DNA from: Streptomyces lydicus
GTDB lineage: Bacteria > Actinomycetota > Actinomycetes > Streptomycetales > Streptomycetaceae
Length of the DNA: 64,000 bases
Assembly: GCF_000717345.1 (NCBI RefSeq)
Contig: NZ_JNZA01000002.1
Span: forward strand, 257,701-321,700
Direction of reading: 5' to 3'
A program made the position numbers and the translations under genes. This document shows positions 11,149 through 19,645 of the stretch, one piece after another (positions within the stretch are counted from its first letter, which is position 1; every line of letters starts with the position of its first letter). Under the pieces are notes generated by a model that saw nothing but the letters and a program-made list of their open reading frames with translations, searched no databases and was not told where the DNA came from.

Positions 11149-12393
11149 GTGAAGCAGCGTTTCGGTCGGGTTCGCGTGGTGCTGACGGTGCTGGTCGCCT
11201 GGGGGGTGCTGGCCGGCGGAGCGCTGGCCGGCGGCCCCGCGGCCGGCGCCGTGGGCACCCCCCTCCACCGCTCCGGCGCCGTGACGCTGGCGCCGGGTGT
11301 GCGGTACGGGGAATTCCGGATGACGGTGCCGCGCGGCACCGTGCACGGGCACCTGCTGACGGTCGACCTGGCCGATCCGCGGGTCTCGGTGGATCTGCTG
11401 TACCCGGGCGCAGTCGGCGCCCGGCTGCCGGTGTCGGAGCTGGCCGGCGCGCGCGGCGCGGTGGCGGCCGTCAACGGCGACTTCTTCAACATCAGCGAGG
11501 GCCAGCACCCGGGCGTGGAGGCAACCGGCGCCTCGGTGGGTCCGGCGGTGGCCGCCGGCCGCCAGCTGAAGGGCGCGGTGCCCGACGGGCAGCGCTTCGG
11601 ACCGGCCATGCCGCCCGGCGCGAGCACCGAGGACGTCATCGGGGTGGGCTACGACCGCCGGGCGCGGCTGGACCGGCTCGCGCTGCACGGCGTGGCGCTG
11701 ACCCCGGAGGGCGCCTGGCCGCTGGGCGGGCTGAACCAGTACGCGCTGCCCGTCGACGGCATCGGCGCGTACACCGCGCAGTGGGGCCCGGCCTCGCGGG
11801 TGCGCGCCACCTGCGGCACGGACACCGACCGGGCGGCGCCGTGCAGCACGGACACCGCCGAGGTGACCGTGCGGCACGGCCGGGTGACCGCGTTCGACGA
11901 GCTGCCGGGCGCCGGCGGGGTGGACGCGGGAAGCGTGGTGCTGCTGGGCCGGGAGGAAGGGGCGCGGCAGCTGCGCACCCTGCACCTCGGTGAGCCGGTG
12001 GGCGTCGGCTACCGGCTGGTCGGCCGGGGTCCGGGCCCGCTGCGGTTCGCGGTGGGTGGCTTCCCGATCGTGCGGGACGCCGAGCCGGTGGCCGGCCTGG
12101 ACACCGTGGCGGTGGCGGTGCGCACCTCCGCGGGGATCGCGGACGGCGGCCGGGTGCTGTACCTGATGGCGCTGGACGGGGCCCACGGGGAGGGGCAGAC
12201 CGGCCTCACGGTGCGCGAACTCGCCGAGCTGATGGCCGAGTTGGGGTCCCGGGAAGCGATGGATCTGGACGGTGGCGGGTCCTCGACGCTGGTGACCGAC
12301 GACGACGGCGCCGGAATCGTCGTACGCAACCATCCGTCGGGCGGGGCGGAGCGGCCGGTGGCCAATGCGATCGGGGTCTTCTCACTGGGGTGA
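11149..12393 (+). CDS. Exported phosphodiester glycosidase (NAGPA domain)
   Basis: About 414 residues with a Sec-type signal peptide (RVVLTVLVAWGVLAGGALAG) and a NAGPA/DUF2233 domain. Characteristic blocks are AAVNGDFFNISEGQHPGVEA, PLGGLNQYALPVDGIGAYT and the catalytic-site MDLDGGGSSTLV near the C-terminus. The family removes a sugar linked through a phosphodiester, as in the mammalian uncovering enzyme; bacterial members are often wall-associated, and teichoic-acid-like phosphodiesters are one possible substrate. I chose the GTG at 11149 because a purine-rich GGGGGG stretch precedes it and the signal peptide starts there; the frame is open to 11086. Confidence 0.82.
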   Translation: MKQRFGRVRVVLTVLVAWGVLAGGALAGGPAAGAVGTPLHRSGAVTLAPGVRYGEFRMTVPRGTVHGHLLTVDLADPRVSVDLLYPGAVGARLPVSELAGARGAVAAVNGDFFNISEGQHPGVEATGASVGPAVAAGRQLKGAVPDGQRFGPAMPPGASTEDVIGVGYDRRARLDRLALHGVALTPEGAWPLGGLNQYALPVDGIGAYTAQWGPASRVRATCGTDTDRAAPCSTDTAEVTVRHGRVTAFDELPGAGGVDAGSVVLLGREEGARQLRTLHLGEPVGVGYRLVGRGPGPLRFAVGGFPIVRDAEPVAGLDTVAVAVRTSAGIADGGRVLYLMALDGAHGEGQTGLTVRELAELMAELGSREAMDLDGGGSSTLVTDDDGAGIVVRNHPSGGAERPVANAIGVFSLG

Positions 12394-12441
12394 GCGCTCC
12401 GCCCGGCCCCGGCCCGCCGGGTCCCCGGCAGGCCGCCGAGG

Positions 12442-12636
12442 TCACGGACGCACGCTGCTGACCACGTCGGCGGCGCCGGCCAGCCCCTGGTGGATGTCCG
12501 GGGCGAGGCTGCTGCTGGCCAGATAGAAGCCGAGCAGCGCGCACACCAGGGCGTGCGAGATCTTCAGCTTGCCGCTGCGCAGGAAGATCACGGTCAGCAC
12601 GACCAGCAGCAGCACGACCGAGATGGAAATAGCCAT
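12442..12636 (-). CDS. Small conserved-looking membrane protein (64 aa)
   Basis: 64 residues: an N-terminal transmembrane helix (ISISVVLLLVVLTVIFL) and a second amphipathic or membrane segment (ISHALVCALLGFYLASSS), ending in a short hydrophilic tail. The start at 12636 is supported by GAGGAAGG at normal spacing; the longer open frame upstream has no such site. I do not recognise a function. Its topology (two hydrophobic stretches and a basic SGKLK turn) suggests a hairpin in the membrane. It converges on the NAGPA gene and is divergent from the lipoprotein gene at 12880. Confidence 0.6.
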   Translation of the reverse strand: MAISISVVLLLVVLTVIFLRSGKLKISHALVCALLGFYLASSSLAPDIHQGLAGAADVVSSVRP

Positions 12637-12777
12637 GGGGCCCACACCTTCCTCAACCGCCGCCCGAACAGGCGGCAATGGGTGGCCAGTTTGGCGTATT
12701 TCGGGGTATGTCCGGTTCGCGGACCGATACGCCGAACGGGTGATCACTGCGGGTCACGAGGGGGCGCGGGATTCGGC

Positions 12778-12793
12778 CGTGACGTGGATCACA
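12778..12793. promoter_or_regulatory. Crp-type operator
   Basis: CGTGA-N6-TCACA, one mismatch from the TGTGA-N6-TCACA consensus, about 87 bp before the ATG at 12880 and 142 bp before the start of the divergent small membrane protein. Streptomyces has a single Crp regulator with sites of this form. Confidence 0.45.
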
Positions 12794-12879
12794 TAGCCCT
12801 CCGCAACGGAGCGTGCGGATTGACCGTCTTAGCGGCCGACATCCCCGCCCCGGCCCCCACCTCAGACGGAAAGCCCGCT

Positions 12880-13782
12880 ATGCCCCGCACCCCCTCCCCC
12901 CGCCGCCGGCCGCCGTTGCCGCCGCGCCTCGCGCTCAGCCTGATCCCGGTGATCGGCGTCGGCGCGCTCACCGCCTGCGGAGGCAGCACGGCGTCGGCGT
13001 TCCGGGGCGAGCCGGTGAAGGTGACGCTGGGCGCGGCGACCGGCACCCGGACCGTGCGGGCCGGCGACAAGCTGAAGCTCACCGCGGAGGGCGGGGTGCT
13101 GACCGAGGTGCGGGTCACCGACCCCAAGGGCCGGCCGGTGCCCGGCGGGCTGGGGGACGGCGGCGCGGTCTGGACGTCCAGCGCCAAGGCCGCGCCGGAC
13201 ACCAAGTACTCCATCGTCGCCCGGACCCGGAACGCCCAGGGCGGGCAGGCCGCGGCCAAGGAGTCACTGACCACGGCGAAGGCGGACAAACTCAACACGC
13301 TGGTGGTCCACCCCGGCCGGCAGGGCGGGGTGGTCGGTGCCGAGCACCCGCTCACGATCACCTTCGACTTCCCGGTGACCGACCGGGCCGCGGTGGAGCG
13401 TCGGCTGAGCGTCACCAGCAACGACCTGGCGGCCGGGTCCTGGGGGTGGGCCACGGACGACAGCGGCCGGGACCGGATCGACTGGCGGCCCGCCCGGTCC
13501 CCGAAACCGGGCAGCCGGATCACGTTGCGAGCGGAATTGAACGGGGTGGATTCCGGCGACGGCCGTTACTTCGCCAAGGACTATGACCTGAACTTCACCA
13601 TCGGCCGGACTTGCACCGACTCGGATGCCGCACGGGTTTGTGGCAAGGTCCACGTGGGTGACCCCACCGTGGTCACCGCCTCCCTCGTCCGAGGGAATGA
13701 CGATCAAACCGACGGGATCGGAGACTGGAATGGCGGCCGGTCCCCCCAGCAGCAGAACAGCGCCCTCGCGTCGAGCAGCTGA
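12880..13782 (+). CDS. Lipoprotein with Ig-like domain of L,D-transpeptidases; catalytic YkuD domain absent
   Basis: 300 residues. A lipoprotein signal ends in the lipobox LTAC/GG (about residue 31). The body (about 45-245) strongly resembles the paired Ig-like domain that precedes the catalytic YkuD domain in Streptomyces L,D-transpeptidases: VRAGDKLKLTAEGGVLTEVRV, PDTKYSIVARTRNAQG, VVGAEHPLTITFDFPV and RITLRAELNGVDSGDGRYFAKDY. Instead of continuing into the catalytic domain with its Cys motif, it ends after about 55 unrelated residues rich in Asp, Gly and Gln. Either it is a non-catalytic wall-binding lipoprotein or a truncated transpeptidase gene. The lysX start follows 26 bp after its stop codon. 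Confidence 0.75.
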   Translation: MPRTPSPRRRPPLPPRLALSLIPVIGVGALTACGGSTASAFRGEPVKVTLGAATGTRTVRAGDKLKLTAEGGVLTEVRVTDPKGRPVPGGLGDGGAVWTSSAKAAPDTKYSIVARTRNAQGGQAAAKESLTTAKADKLNTLVVHPGRQGGVVGAEHPLTITFDFPVTDRAAVERRLSVTSNDLAAGSWGWATDDSGRDRIDWRPARSPKPGSRITLRAELNGVDSGDGRYFAKDYDLNFTIGRTCTDSDAARVCGKVHVGDPTVVTASLVRGNDDQTDGIGDWNGGRSPQQQNSALASSS

Positions 13783-13796
13783 CCCCTTTCAGAGCC

Positions 13797-13802
13797 TAGT
13801 GT
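13797..13802 (+). promoter_or_regulatory. Possible -10 element for a leaderless lysX transcript
   Basis: TAGTGT lies only six bases before the lysX ATG, and no ribosome-binding site is visible (GACGGA at best). This spacing is typical of leaderless mRNAs in actinobacteria. No convincing -35 element was found. Confidence 0.3.
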
Positions 13803-13808
13803 GACGGA

Positions 13809-16800
13809 ATGAGCACCGTGCAGGACCAGGATCAACTCACGGGGTGGCGGCGCTTTCGACGCCGCGTCCCCAATGGCTTCGCCATCGTCTTCAGCGTACT
13901 GGGGCTCTTCTGTGCCCTGACGGCGCTGATCGGCCCGCTCCGGCGCGGACTCCACCCGGTGATCTACTGGCTGGACACGCTCACGATCCCGGTGGCGCCG
14001 AACTTCGCCTACGCGGCGTTCCTCTTCCTGCTGGGCGCGGCGATGGCCGCACGCAAGCGCGTGGCGCTGTGGTTCGTCGTGGCGTACATGGTGCTGGTCA
14101 CCCTGGCCGACGCGCTGTTCCTGGCCGCCGGCTACTGGGAGTTCGCCTTCTCGCTGGTGCTGTGCGCGGGCGCGCTGGCGCTGCTGCTGGTCTCGCACCA
14201 CGAGTTCTACGCGATCACCCGGCGCGGCGCGTTCCTGCGCGCCATCGGGGTGCTGATCGGCGGGCTCGTGGCGGCGGTGCTGATCGGCTGGGGGCTGGTG
14301 ACGCTGGCTCCCGGCACGCTGGAGGCCGGTGGCGGCAACCGCCTGCTGTGGGCGGCCAACCGCGTCTGCGGCGGGCTGGTCGGCGGCCACCTGGTCGAGG
14401 GCCGTCCGCCGCACTGGACCAGCACCGTGCTGGGTCTGCTCGGTGCGCTGGCGCTGCTGAACGCCGCCGCCGCGCTGTTCCGTTCGCAGCGCATGGAGGC
14501 CGCGCTGCACGGCGACGAGGAGGACCGGATCCGGGCGCTGCTGGAGCGCTACGGCAGCCAGGACTCGCTCGGCTACTTCGCCAGCCGCCGCGACAAGGCC
14601 GTGGTCTTCTCCCCCAGCGGCAAGGCCGCCGTCACCTACCGCGTCGAGGCCGGCGTCTGCCTGGCCAGCGGTGACCCGGTCGGTGACCGTGAGGCGTGGA
14701 CGCAGGCCATCGAGGCGTGGCTGGAGGTCGCCGGACGCTACGGCTGGCAGCCGGCCGTCATGGGTGCGAGCGAGAGCGGCGCCAAGGCGTTCGCCCGCTG
14801 CGGACTGGGCGCGCTGCAACTCGGCGACGAAGCGATCCTGCACGTCAAGGACTTCGACCTGGACGGCCGGGAGATGCGGGTCACCCGTCAGGCCGTGAAC
14901 CGCGTCGAGCGGGCCGGCGCCACCTTCCGCGTACGGCGTCACTCCGCGCTGACCGACGAGGAGATGCAGGAGGTCATCCACCGGGCGGACGCCTGGCGGG
15001 ACACCGAGACCGAGCGCGGCTTCTCGATGGCGCTGGACCGGCTGGGCGACCCGGCGGACGGCGAGTGCATGCTGGCCGAGGCGTTCGACGGCGACGGCAA
15101 CATGATCGCGCTGCTGTCCTTCGTCCCCTGGGGCAAGGACGGCATCTCCCTGGACGTGATGCGCCGCGACCGCAGCGCGCCCAACGGCGTCATGGAGTTC
15201 ATGGTCGCGCAACTGTGCGCCCAGGCCGGGTCGCTCGGCGTGCGCCGGATCTCGCTGAACTTCGCGGTGTTCCGCTCCGCCTTCGAGGAGGGCGCCCGGA
15301 TCGGCGCCGGTCCGGTGCTGAAGTTCTGGCGCCGGCTGCTGCTGTTCTTCTCCAAGTGGTGGCAGCTGGAGGCGCTCTACCGCTCCAACGCCAAGTACAA
15401 CCCCGAGTGGTACCCGCGGTTCCTGTGCTACGCGGACGCCGGCGCGCTCGCCCGCATCGGTCTGGCCTCCGGCATCGCCGAGGGCTTCGTGGCCGTACCG
15501 AGCCTGGGCAAGCTGTGGGGCAAGGGCCACAAGAAGCGGGTGCTGGCGCCGGCGAGCACCGCGGGTCTGCCGTCGCTGGACGAACTCGGTCTGGTGCAGG
15601 CGGCGCCGGCCACCGAGGAGGAGCTGCACGAGCAGGAACTGGCCGCGCTGCCCGAGCAGGTGCGGGTGCGCCACCGCAAGCTGGAGCGGCTGCGGGAGGC
15701 GGGCACCGACCCGTATCCGGTGGGCGTGCAGCGTACGCACACGCTGGGTGAGGTCCGCGAGGAGTACCCGGACCTCACGCCCGGCGCGCGCACCGGCAAG
15801 TCCGTCAGTGTCGCCGGGCGGGTGCTGCTCACCCGTGACCACGGCGGCGTGCTCTTCGCGGTGCTGCGGGACTGGTCGGGCGATCTGCAGATCGCGCTGA
15901 CCCGGGACGGCAGCGGCAAGGAGCTGCTGGACCGCTTCGGCTCGGACATCGACCTCGGTGACCACGTCGAGGCCGAGGGCGAGATCGGCGCCAGCGACCG
16001 CGGTGAACTGACCGTCTTCGTCACCAAGTGGCGGCTGACGGCCAAGTGCCTGCGGCCGCTGCCCGACAAGCGGCGCGGCCTGTCCGACCCGGAGGCCAAG
16101 GTCCGCCAGCGCTACGTGGACCTGGTCGTCTCGACGGACGCCCGGGAGAACGTACGGGCGCGCAGCACGGCCGTCCAGGCGCTGCGCCAGGGGCTGATCG
16201 ACCGGGGTTACCTCGAGGTCGAGACGCCGATGCTGCAGCAGATCCACGGCGGCGCCAACGCCCGCCCGTTCCACACCCACATCAACGCCTACGACCTCGA
16301 CCTGTACCTGCGCATCGCACCGGAGCTGTACCTCAAGCGGCTGTGCGTGGGCGGTATGGAGAAGGTCTTCGAGATGGGGCGGACCTTCCGCAACGAGGGC
16401 ATCTCGTACAAGCACAACCCCGAGTTCACGATGCTGGAGGCGTACCAGGCGTTCGCCGACTACGACGTGATGCTGGACCTGACCCGGGAGCTGATCCAGG
16501 GGGCGGCGGTCGCCGCGTTCGGCAGCGCCACCGCCCGCAAGGCGGACGCGAACGGGCGGCTGGTCGAGCACGACATCTCGGGAATCTGGCCGGTCAAGAC
16601 GGTCTACGGGGCGATCTCCGAGGCGCTCGGCGAAGAGGTCGACGCGGACACCGAGGCGGACCGGCTGCGCCGGCTGTGCAACGCCGCGTCGGTGCCGGTG
16701 AAGCCGGAGATGGGCCGCGGCGACATCGTGCTGGAGATGTACGAGCGGCTGGTGGAGGAGAAGACCCAGCTCCCCACGTTCTACAAGGACTTCCCCACCG

Positions 16801-17126
16801 ATGTCTCGCCGCTGACCCGCCAGCACCGGCGCGACCCGCGGCTCGCCGAGCGCTGGGACCTGGTCGCCTTCGGCACCGAGCTGGGTACCGCCTACTCGGA
16901 GTTGACCGACCCGGTCGAGCAGCGCCGACGGCTCACCGCGCAGTCGCTGCTGGCGGCCGGCGGCGACCCGGAGGCGATGGAGCTGGACGAGGACTTCCTG
17001 CAGGCCCTCGAATACGCGATGCCGCCGACCGGTGGTCTGGGCATCGGCGTGGACCGGCTGGTGATGTTCCTGACCGGTCTGTCGATCCGCGAAACGCTGC
17101 CGTTCCCGCTGGTACGGCGGCGCTGA
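13809..17126 (+). CDS. lysX: Bifunctional lysylphosphatidylglycerol synthetase / lysyl-tRNA synthetase
   Basis: 1105 residues. The N-terminal part (about 20-230) contains six or so transmembrane helices. Residues about 245-565 are the cytoplasmic DUF2156/MprF-like aminoacyltransferase domain ([42 protein letters not shown]). Residues about 664-750 form the OB-fold anticodon-binding domain, and the remainder is a class II LysRS core with motif 2 ([15 protein letters not shown]) and motif 3 ([16 protein letters not shown]). The fusion charges tRNA with lysine and transfers it to phosphatidylglycerol, lowering membrane negative charge and giving resistance to cationic peptides, as described for mycobacterial LysX. 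A separate housekeeping LysRS is expected elsewhere. It shares a terminator with the convergent CDF gene. Confidence 0.96.
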   Translation: MSTVQDQDQLTGWRRFRRRVPNGFAIVFSVLGLFCALTALIGPLRRGLHPVIYWLDTLTIPVAPNFAYAAFLFLLGAAMAARKRVALWFVVAYMVLVTLADALFLAAGYWEFAFSLVLCAGALALLLVSHHEFYAITRRGAFLRAIGVLIGGLVAAVLIGWGLVTLAPGTLEAGGGNRLLWAANRVCGGLVGGHLVEGRPPHWTSTVLGLLGALALLNAAAALFRSQRMEAALHGDEEDRIRALLERYGSQDSLGYFASRRDKAVVFSPSGKAAVTYRVEAGVCLASGDPVGDREAWTQAIEAWLEVAGRYGWQPAVMGASESGAKAFARCGLGALQLGDEAILHVKDFDLDGREMRVTRQAVNRVERAGATFRVRRHSALTDEEMQEVIHRADAWRDTETERGFSMALDRLGDPADGECMLAEAFDGDGNMIALLSFVPWGKDGISLDVMRRDRSAPNGVMEFMVAQLCAQAGSLGVRRISLNFAVFRSAFEEGARIGAGPVLKFWRRLLLFFSKWWQLEALYRSNAKYNPEWYPRFLCYADAGALARIGLASGIAEGFVAVPSLGKLWGKGHKKRVLAPASTAGLPSLDELGLVQAAPATEEELHEQELAALPEQVRVRHRKLERLREAGTDPYPVGVQRTHTLGEVREEYPDLTPGARTGKSVSVAGRVLLTRDHGGVLFAVLRDWSGDLQIALTRDGSGKELLDRFGSDIDLGDHVEAEGEIGASDRGELTVFVTKWRLTAKCLRPLPDKRRGLSDPEAKVRQRYVDLVVSTDARENVRARSTAVQALRQGLIDRGYLEVETPMLQQIHGGANARPFHTHINAYDLDLYLRIAPELYLKRLCVGGMEKVFEMGRTFRNEGISYKHNPEFTMLEAYQAFADYDVMLDLTRELIQGAAVAAFGSATARKADANGRLVEHDISGIWPVKTVYGAISEALGEEVDADTEADRLRRLCNAASVPVKPEMGRGDIVLEMYERLVEEKTQLPTFYKDFPTDVSPLTRQHRRDPRLAERWDLVAFGTELGTAYSELTDPVEQRRRLTAQSLLAAGGDPEAMELDEDFLQALEYAMPPTGGLGIGVDRLVMFLTGLSIRETLPFPLVRRR

Positions 17127-17147
17127 CGGCGGACCGCAGCACGCGAC

Positions 17148-17183
17148 GGCAGGGCCGGGACGCCTCCGCGTTCCGGCCCTGCC
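17148..17183. terminator. Bidirectional terminator between lysX and the CDF transporter
   Basis: A 16-bp stem (17148-17163 against 17168-17183) with a 4-nt loop and a single G-U wobble, centred between the convergent stop codons at 17126 and 17212. One of the clearest hairpins in the window. Confidence 0.85.
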
Positions 17184-17211
17184 GTGTGTCGTACGCGGCG
17201 CGGCGGGCCCG

Positions 17212-18258
17212 CTACACGCCGTCCGCCTGCCGGCGCCGCTCCACCCTGCCGTCCAGGTCGCGGCGGGCCCGGCGGGCCCGCCCCCGGTCGACTACCGACG
17301 CGTCCGTGACGTCGAGGAAGAGCTGATCGAGCTCCGGCCACTTCGCGCGCAGCTCCTGCTTCGTCCGCACCAGCGCCTCTTCGATCTGTTCGCTGTCGAG
17401 CCCGGGCACCAGATCGATACGGGCCGCGAGCATCACCGAGTCGGGGCCGAGCCGCATGGTCATGGCCGCCGTGACGGTGTCGATCTCCGGTTGGGCGTGC
17501 AGGAAGTCGATGACCTGCTGTTGCAGTTCGGGGGCCGCCGCCTCGCCGATCAGCTGGCCGCGGGCGCTCTTGCCGAGGACGAAGGCGACGTACACCAGCA
17601 GCGCGCCGATCAGCAGCGAGGCCCATGCCTCGTAGGCGGACTCACCGGTGACCATGTGGAGCACCATGCCGCCGACGGCGAGCAGCACGCCGAGACACGC
17701 GGTGCTGTCCTCGGCCAGCACGGTCCGCAGGGTCGGATCGTCGTTGGCCCGTATCTCGCGCAGCAGGCCGCGGTGGTGGGACTTCGCCTGGGTGCGGACC
17801 TGCGACACGGCTCGCAGCAGTGAGGTGCCCTCGGCGAGCAGGGCGACGGCCAGGACGGCCAGGCCGACGACGTAGCCCTCCTGGGACTCCGACTGTGCCG
17901 CGCCGAATGCCTCGATGCCCTGGAAGAAGGAGAAGCAGCCGCCCGTGACGAAGATCCCGACGGCCGCGAGCAGGGACCAGAAGAAGCGTTCCTTGCCGTA
18001 GCCGAAGGGGTGGAGCGCGTCCGCAGGACGTGCGCTGCGTTTGAGGGCGGCCAGCAGGAAGACCTCGTTGAGGCTGTCGGCCACCGAGTGTGCGGCTTCG
18101 GAGAGCAGCGCCGGCGAGCCGGCCACCGCCCCGCCGACCGCCTTGGCCACCGCGATGCCCAGGTTGGCGGCGAGTGCCACCCAGACCGTCTTCCTGGTCT
18201 CCCCGTCCCGCTCGCCGGACGCCGTGGTGTCCGTCCGGCGCCCGCCTTCTCGGCTCAT
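17212..18258 (-). CDS. Cation diffusion facilitator (CDF) transporter
   Basis: 348 residues, about six transmembrane helices and a cytoplasmic C-terminal domain. The metal site of helix 2 is present as His57 and Asp61 in AAHSVADSLNE, and the family signature HPFGYGKERFFW follows at 83-94. The C-terminal domain (residues about 230-320, DTVTAAMTMRLGPDSVMLAARID) is the usual metallochaperone-like fold. CDF proteins export Zn, Fe, Mn or similar cations in exchange for protons; the metal cannot be read with certainty. ATG start at 18258 with only a weak ribosome site (GGACGGGGC). Confidence 0.92.
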   Translation of the reverse strand: MSREGGRRTDTTASGERDGETRKTVWVALAANLGIAVAKAVGGAVAGSPALLSEAAHSVADSLNEVFLLAALKRSARPADALHPFGYGKERFFWSLLAAVGIFVTGGCFSFFQGIEAFGAAQSESQEGYVVGLAVLAVALLAEGTSLLRAVSQVRTQAKSHHRGLLREIRANDDPTLRTVLAEDSTACLGVLLAVGGMVLHMVTGESAYEAWASLLIGALLVYVAFVLGKSARGQLIGEAAAPELQQQVIDFLHAQPEIDTVTAAMTMRLGPDSVMLAARIDLVPGLDSEQIEEALVRTKQELRAKWPELDQLFLDVTDASVVDRGRARRARRDLDGRVERRRQADGV

Positions 18259-18408
18259 GTCCGCCCCGTCCCGTTTTCCGGTTTCCCGGCCGTCGCTCCG
18301 ACTTCTCGCGGGTGCCCCGCGCCGCCCGCCTCATTCCTCCGCCGCGGCAGGCCGGCGGCGGCGGACGACCGGTCCCGGCCACCTCGGTGAAGGCATGGCC
18401 AGGGGTCT

Positions 18409-18433
18409 GACTGAAGCGGGAGCGAGGGGGTAC
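18409..18433 (+). promoter_or_regulatory. Sigma-B-type promoter upstream of the STAS gene
   Basis: GACT (18409-18412), 15 bases, then GGGTAC (18428-18433) agrees with the G-N2-T-N14-16-GGGTAC/T consensus known for SigB-family promoters of S. coelicolor. It lies 40 bp before the GTG start of the anti-sigma-factor antagonist, a class of gene often under this control. Confidence 0.5.
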
Positions 18434-18473
18434 ACGACGCCCGATGATCAATGACGGAGGGAGAGAAAAGATC

Positions 18474-18917
18474 GTGAGCGCTCAAGCGTTGAACGTCGAG
18501 GTGACCGTCGTCGATCCGGAGGTCGCGGTGGTGGCCGTGCAAGGGGATCTGGACGCGGACACCGGCACCTATCTGCACCACCAGCTCGCCAACCAGCTGG
18601 TGCACGGGCGCCGGCACCTCGTGCTGGACCTGCGGGCGGTGCCCTTCATGGACTCCTCGGGCCTGGGCATCATCATCCGCGCGATCAACGACACCAAGCG
18701 GGTCGACGGGAGCGTGCGGCTGGCCGCCCTCTCGCCGGCCCTGCGGCGTCTGCTGGACCTGACGGGGATCAGTGTGACCACGCCGGTCCACGCGGACCCC
18801 GAGGAGGCCCTGGCCGCGATCCAGCGGACGCCTGCGCACGCGGCGGCCGAGCCGGAGGGGGGCGCGTCCGCCGGCGCGGACCGTGCGGCCACCGGGCCGG
18901 GGCCCGGGTCTGCCTGA
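18474..18917 (+). CDS. Anti-sigma-factor antagonist (STAS domain)
   Basis: 147 residues: a STAS domain (about 7-108) followed by a 35-residue Ala/Gly/Glu-rich tail. The phosphorylation loop is intact, FMDSSGLGIII with Asp60 followed by Ser61 and Ser62; in SpoIIAA/RsbV the serine next to this Asp is phosphorylated by the anti-sigma kinase. When unphosphorylated the protein would bind an RsbW-type anti-sigma factor and free a stress sigma factor. I chose the GTG at 18474 because GGAGGGAGAG precedes it; ATG codons 24 and 30 bases upstream have no such site. It is preceded by a SigB-like promoter and lies near a phosphatase and an RsbW-like ATPase. Confidence 0.9.
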   Translation: MSAQALNVEVTVVDPEVAVVAVQGDLDADTGTYLHHQLANQLVHGRRHLVLDLRAVPFMDSSGLGIIIRAINDTKRVDGSVRLAALSPALRRLLDLTGISVTTPVHADPEEALAAIQRTPAHAAAEPEGGASAGADRAATGPGPGSA

Positions 18918-19107
18918 CCGGGTTCCGGTGGGGGGACTCCGTCCGGGCCATCAGAGATAGGGTTGGCGGCGCAGGATGCTCGGTCCGCACCCTGGACGGG
19001 CCCGCGGTAAGCCGTCGGGTGCCGACCGCATGCTGTGCAGGCAGCCCGGGCATCACGTCGAGCGGGCTGCCGCGGTGGGTCGGACAACGCGGATCGGAGC
19101 GGCGCTC

Positions 19108-19611
19108 ATGGGCGGTAAGGCCACACCCCCTGCCTCCTCGCAGGATGCGGCTCGCGCCGGGTCCGGGCTGATCGAATTGCTGGAGCTGCTGTGGGAGCGG
19201 GGCCGGGATGCCATGGGCCCCTCCTCCGTACCGCCTTCGCAGCTGCGGGTGATGTACGTCCTGGACCGGGACGAGGGCATCAACCTGAGGATGCTCGGCG
19301 AGGTGCTGGGCGCGGCTCCCTCCGCGGTGAGCAGGCTGTGCGACCGCATGCAGGCGGCCGGTCTGGTGGACCGGCACCCGAGTGCCGCCAGCCGCAGGGA
19401 GCTCGAACTGCGGCTGACCGGTCGCGGCCGGACCTACCTGGCGGACCTGCGGGCGCACCGCGAGAACCTGCTGCTGACGACGATCGCGGCCATGACGCCG
19501 TCCGCGCGCGAGGCGCTGGCCGAGGGCCTGGCCGGGTTCGCCGAGGCCGCGGAGGGGCGTGGCCACGCCCCCGGCCGGCCGGTGCACTCGCTCTGGACGC
19601 GGTCGGCCTGA
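19108..19611 (+). CDS. MarR-family transcriptional regulator
   Basis: 167 residues with a winged helix-turn-helix of MarR type: the PPSQLRVMYVLDRDEGINLRMLGEVLG segment leads into the recognition helix (APSAVSRLCDRMQAAGLVDR, about 70-89) and the wing (SAASRRELELRLTGRG). MarR proteins bind as dimers and are usually released by small phenolic or oxidative ligands. ATG at 19108 after CGGAGCGG; the frame is open further 5' without MarR sequence. No divergent target gene is adjacent, and it lies inside the stress-gene cluster, so its target is unknown. Confidence 0.85.
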   Translation: MGGKATPPASSQDAARAGSGLIELLELLWERGRDAMGPSSVPPSQLRVMYVLDRDEGINLRMLGEVLGAAPSAVSRLCDRMQAAGLVDRHPSAASRRELELRLTGRGRTYLADLRAHRENLLLTTIAAMTPSAREALAEGLAGFAEAAEGRGHAPGRPVHSLWTRSA

Positions 19612-19645
19612 AGCCGCTGCACCACGGGCGTCGCGGGCCGGCGGG

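Noticed and set aside
13704..16826. Another frame of about 1,000 codons on the minus strand opposite lysX
   Set aside because: LysX is certain on the plus strand; high GC leaves long open antisense frames. The translation is rich in Gln, Arg, His and Ala without domains.
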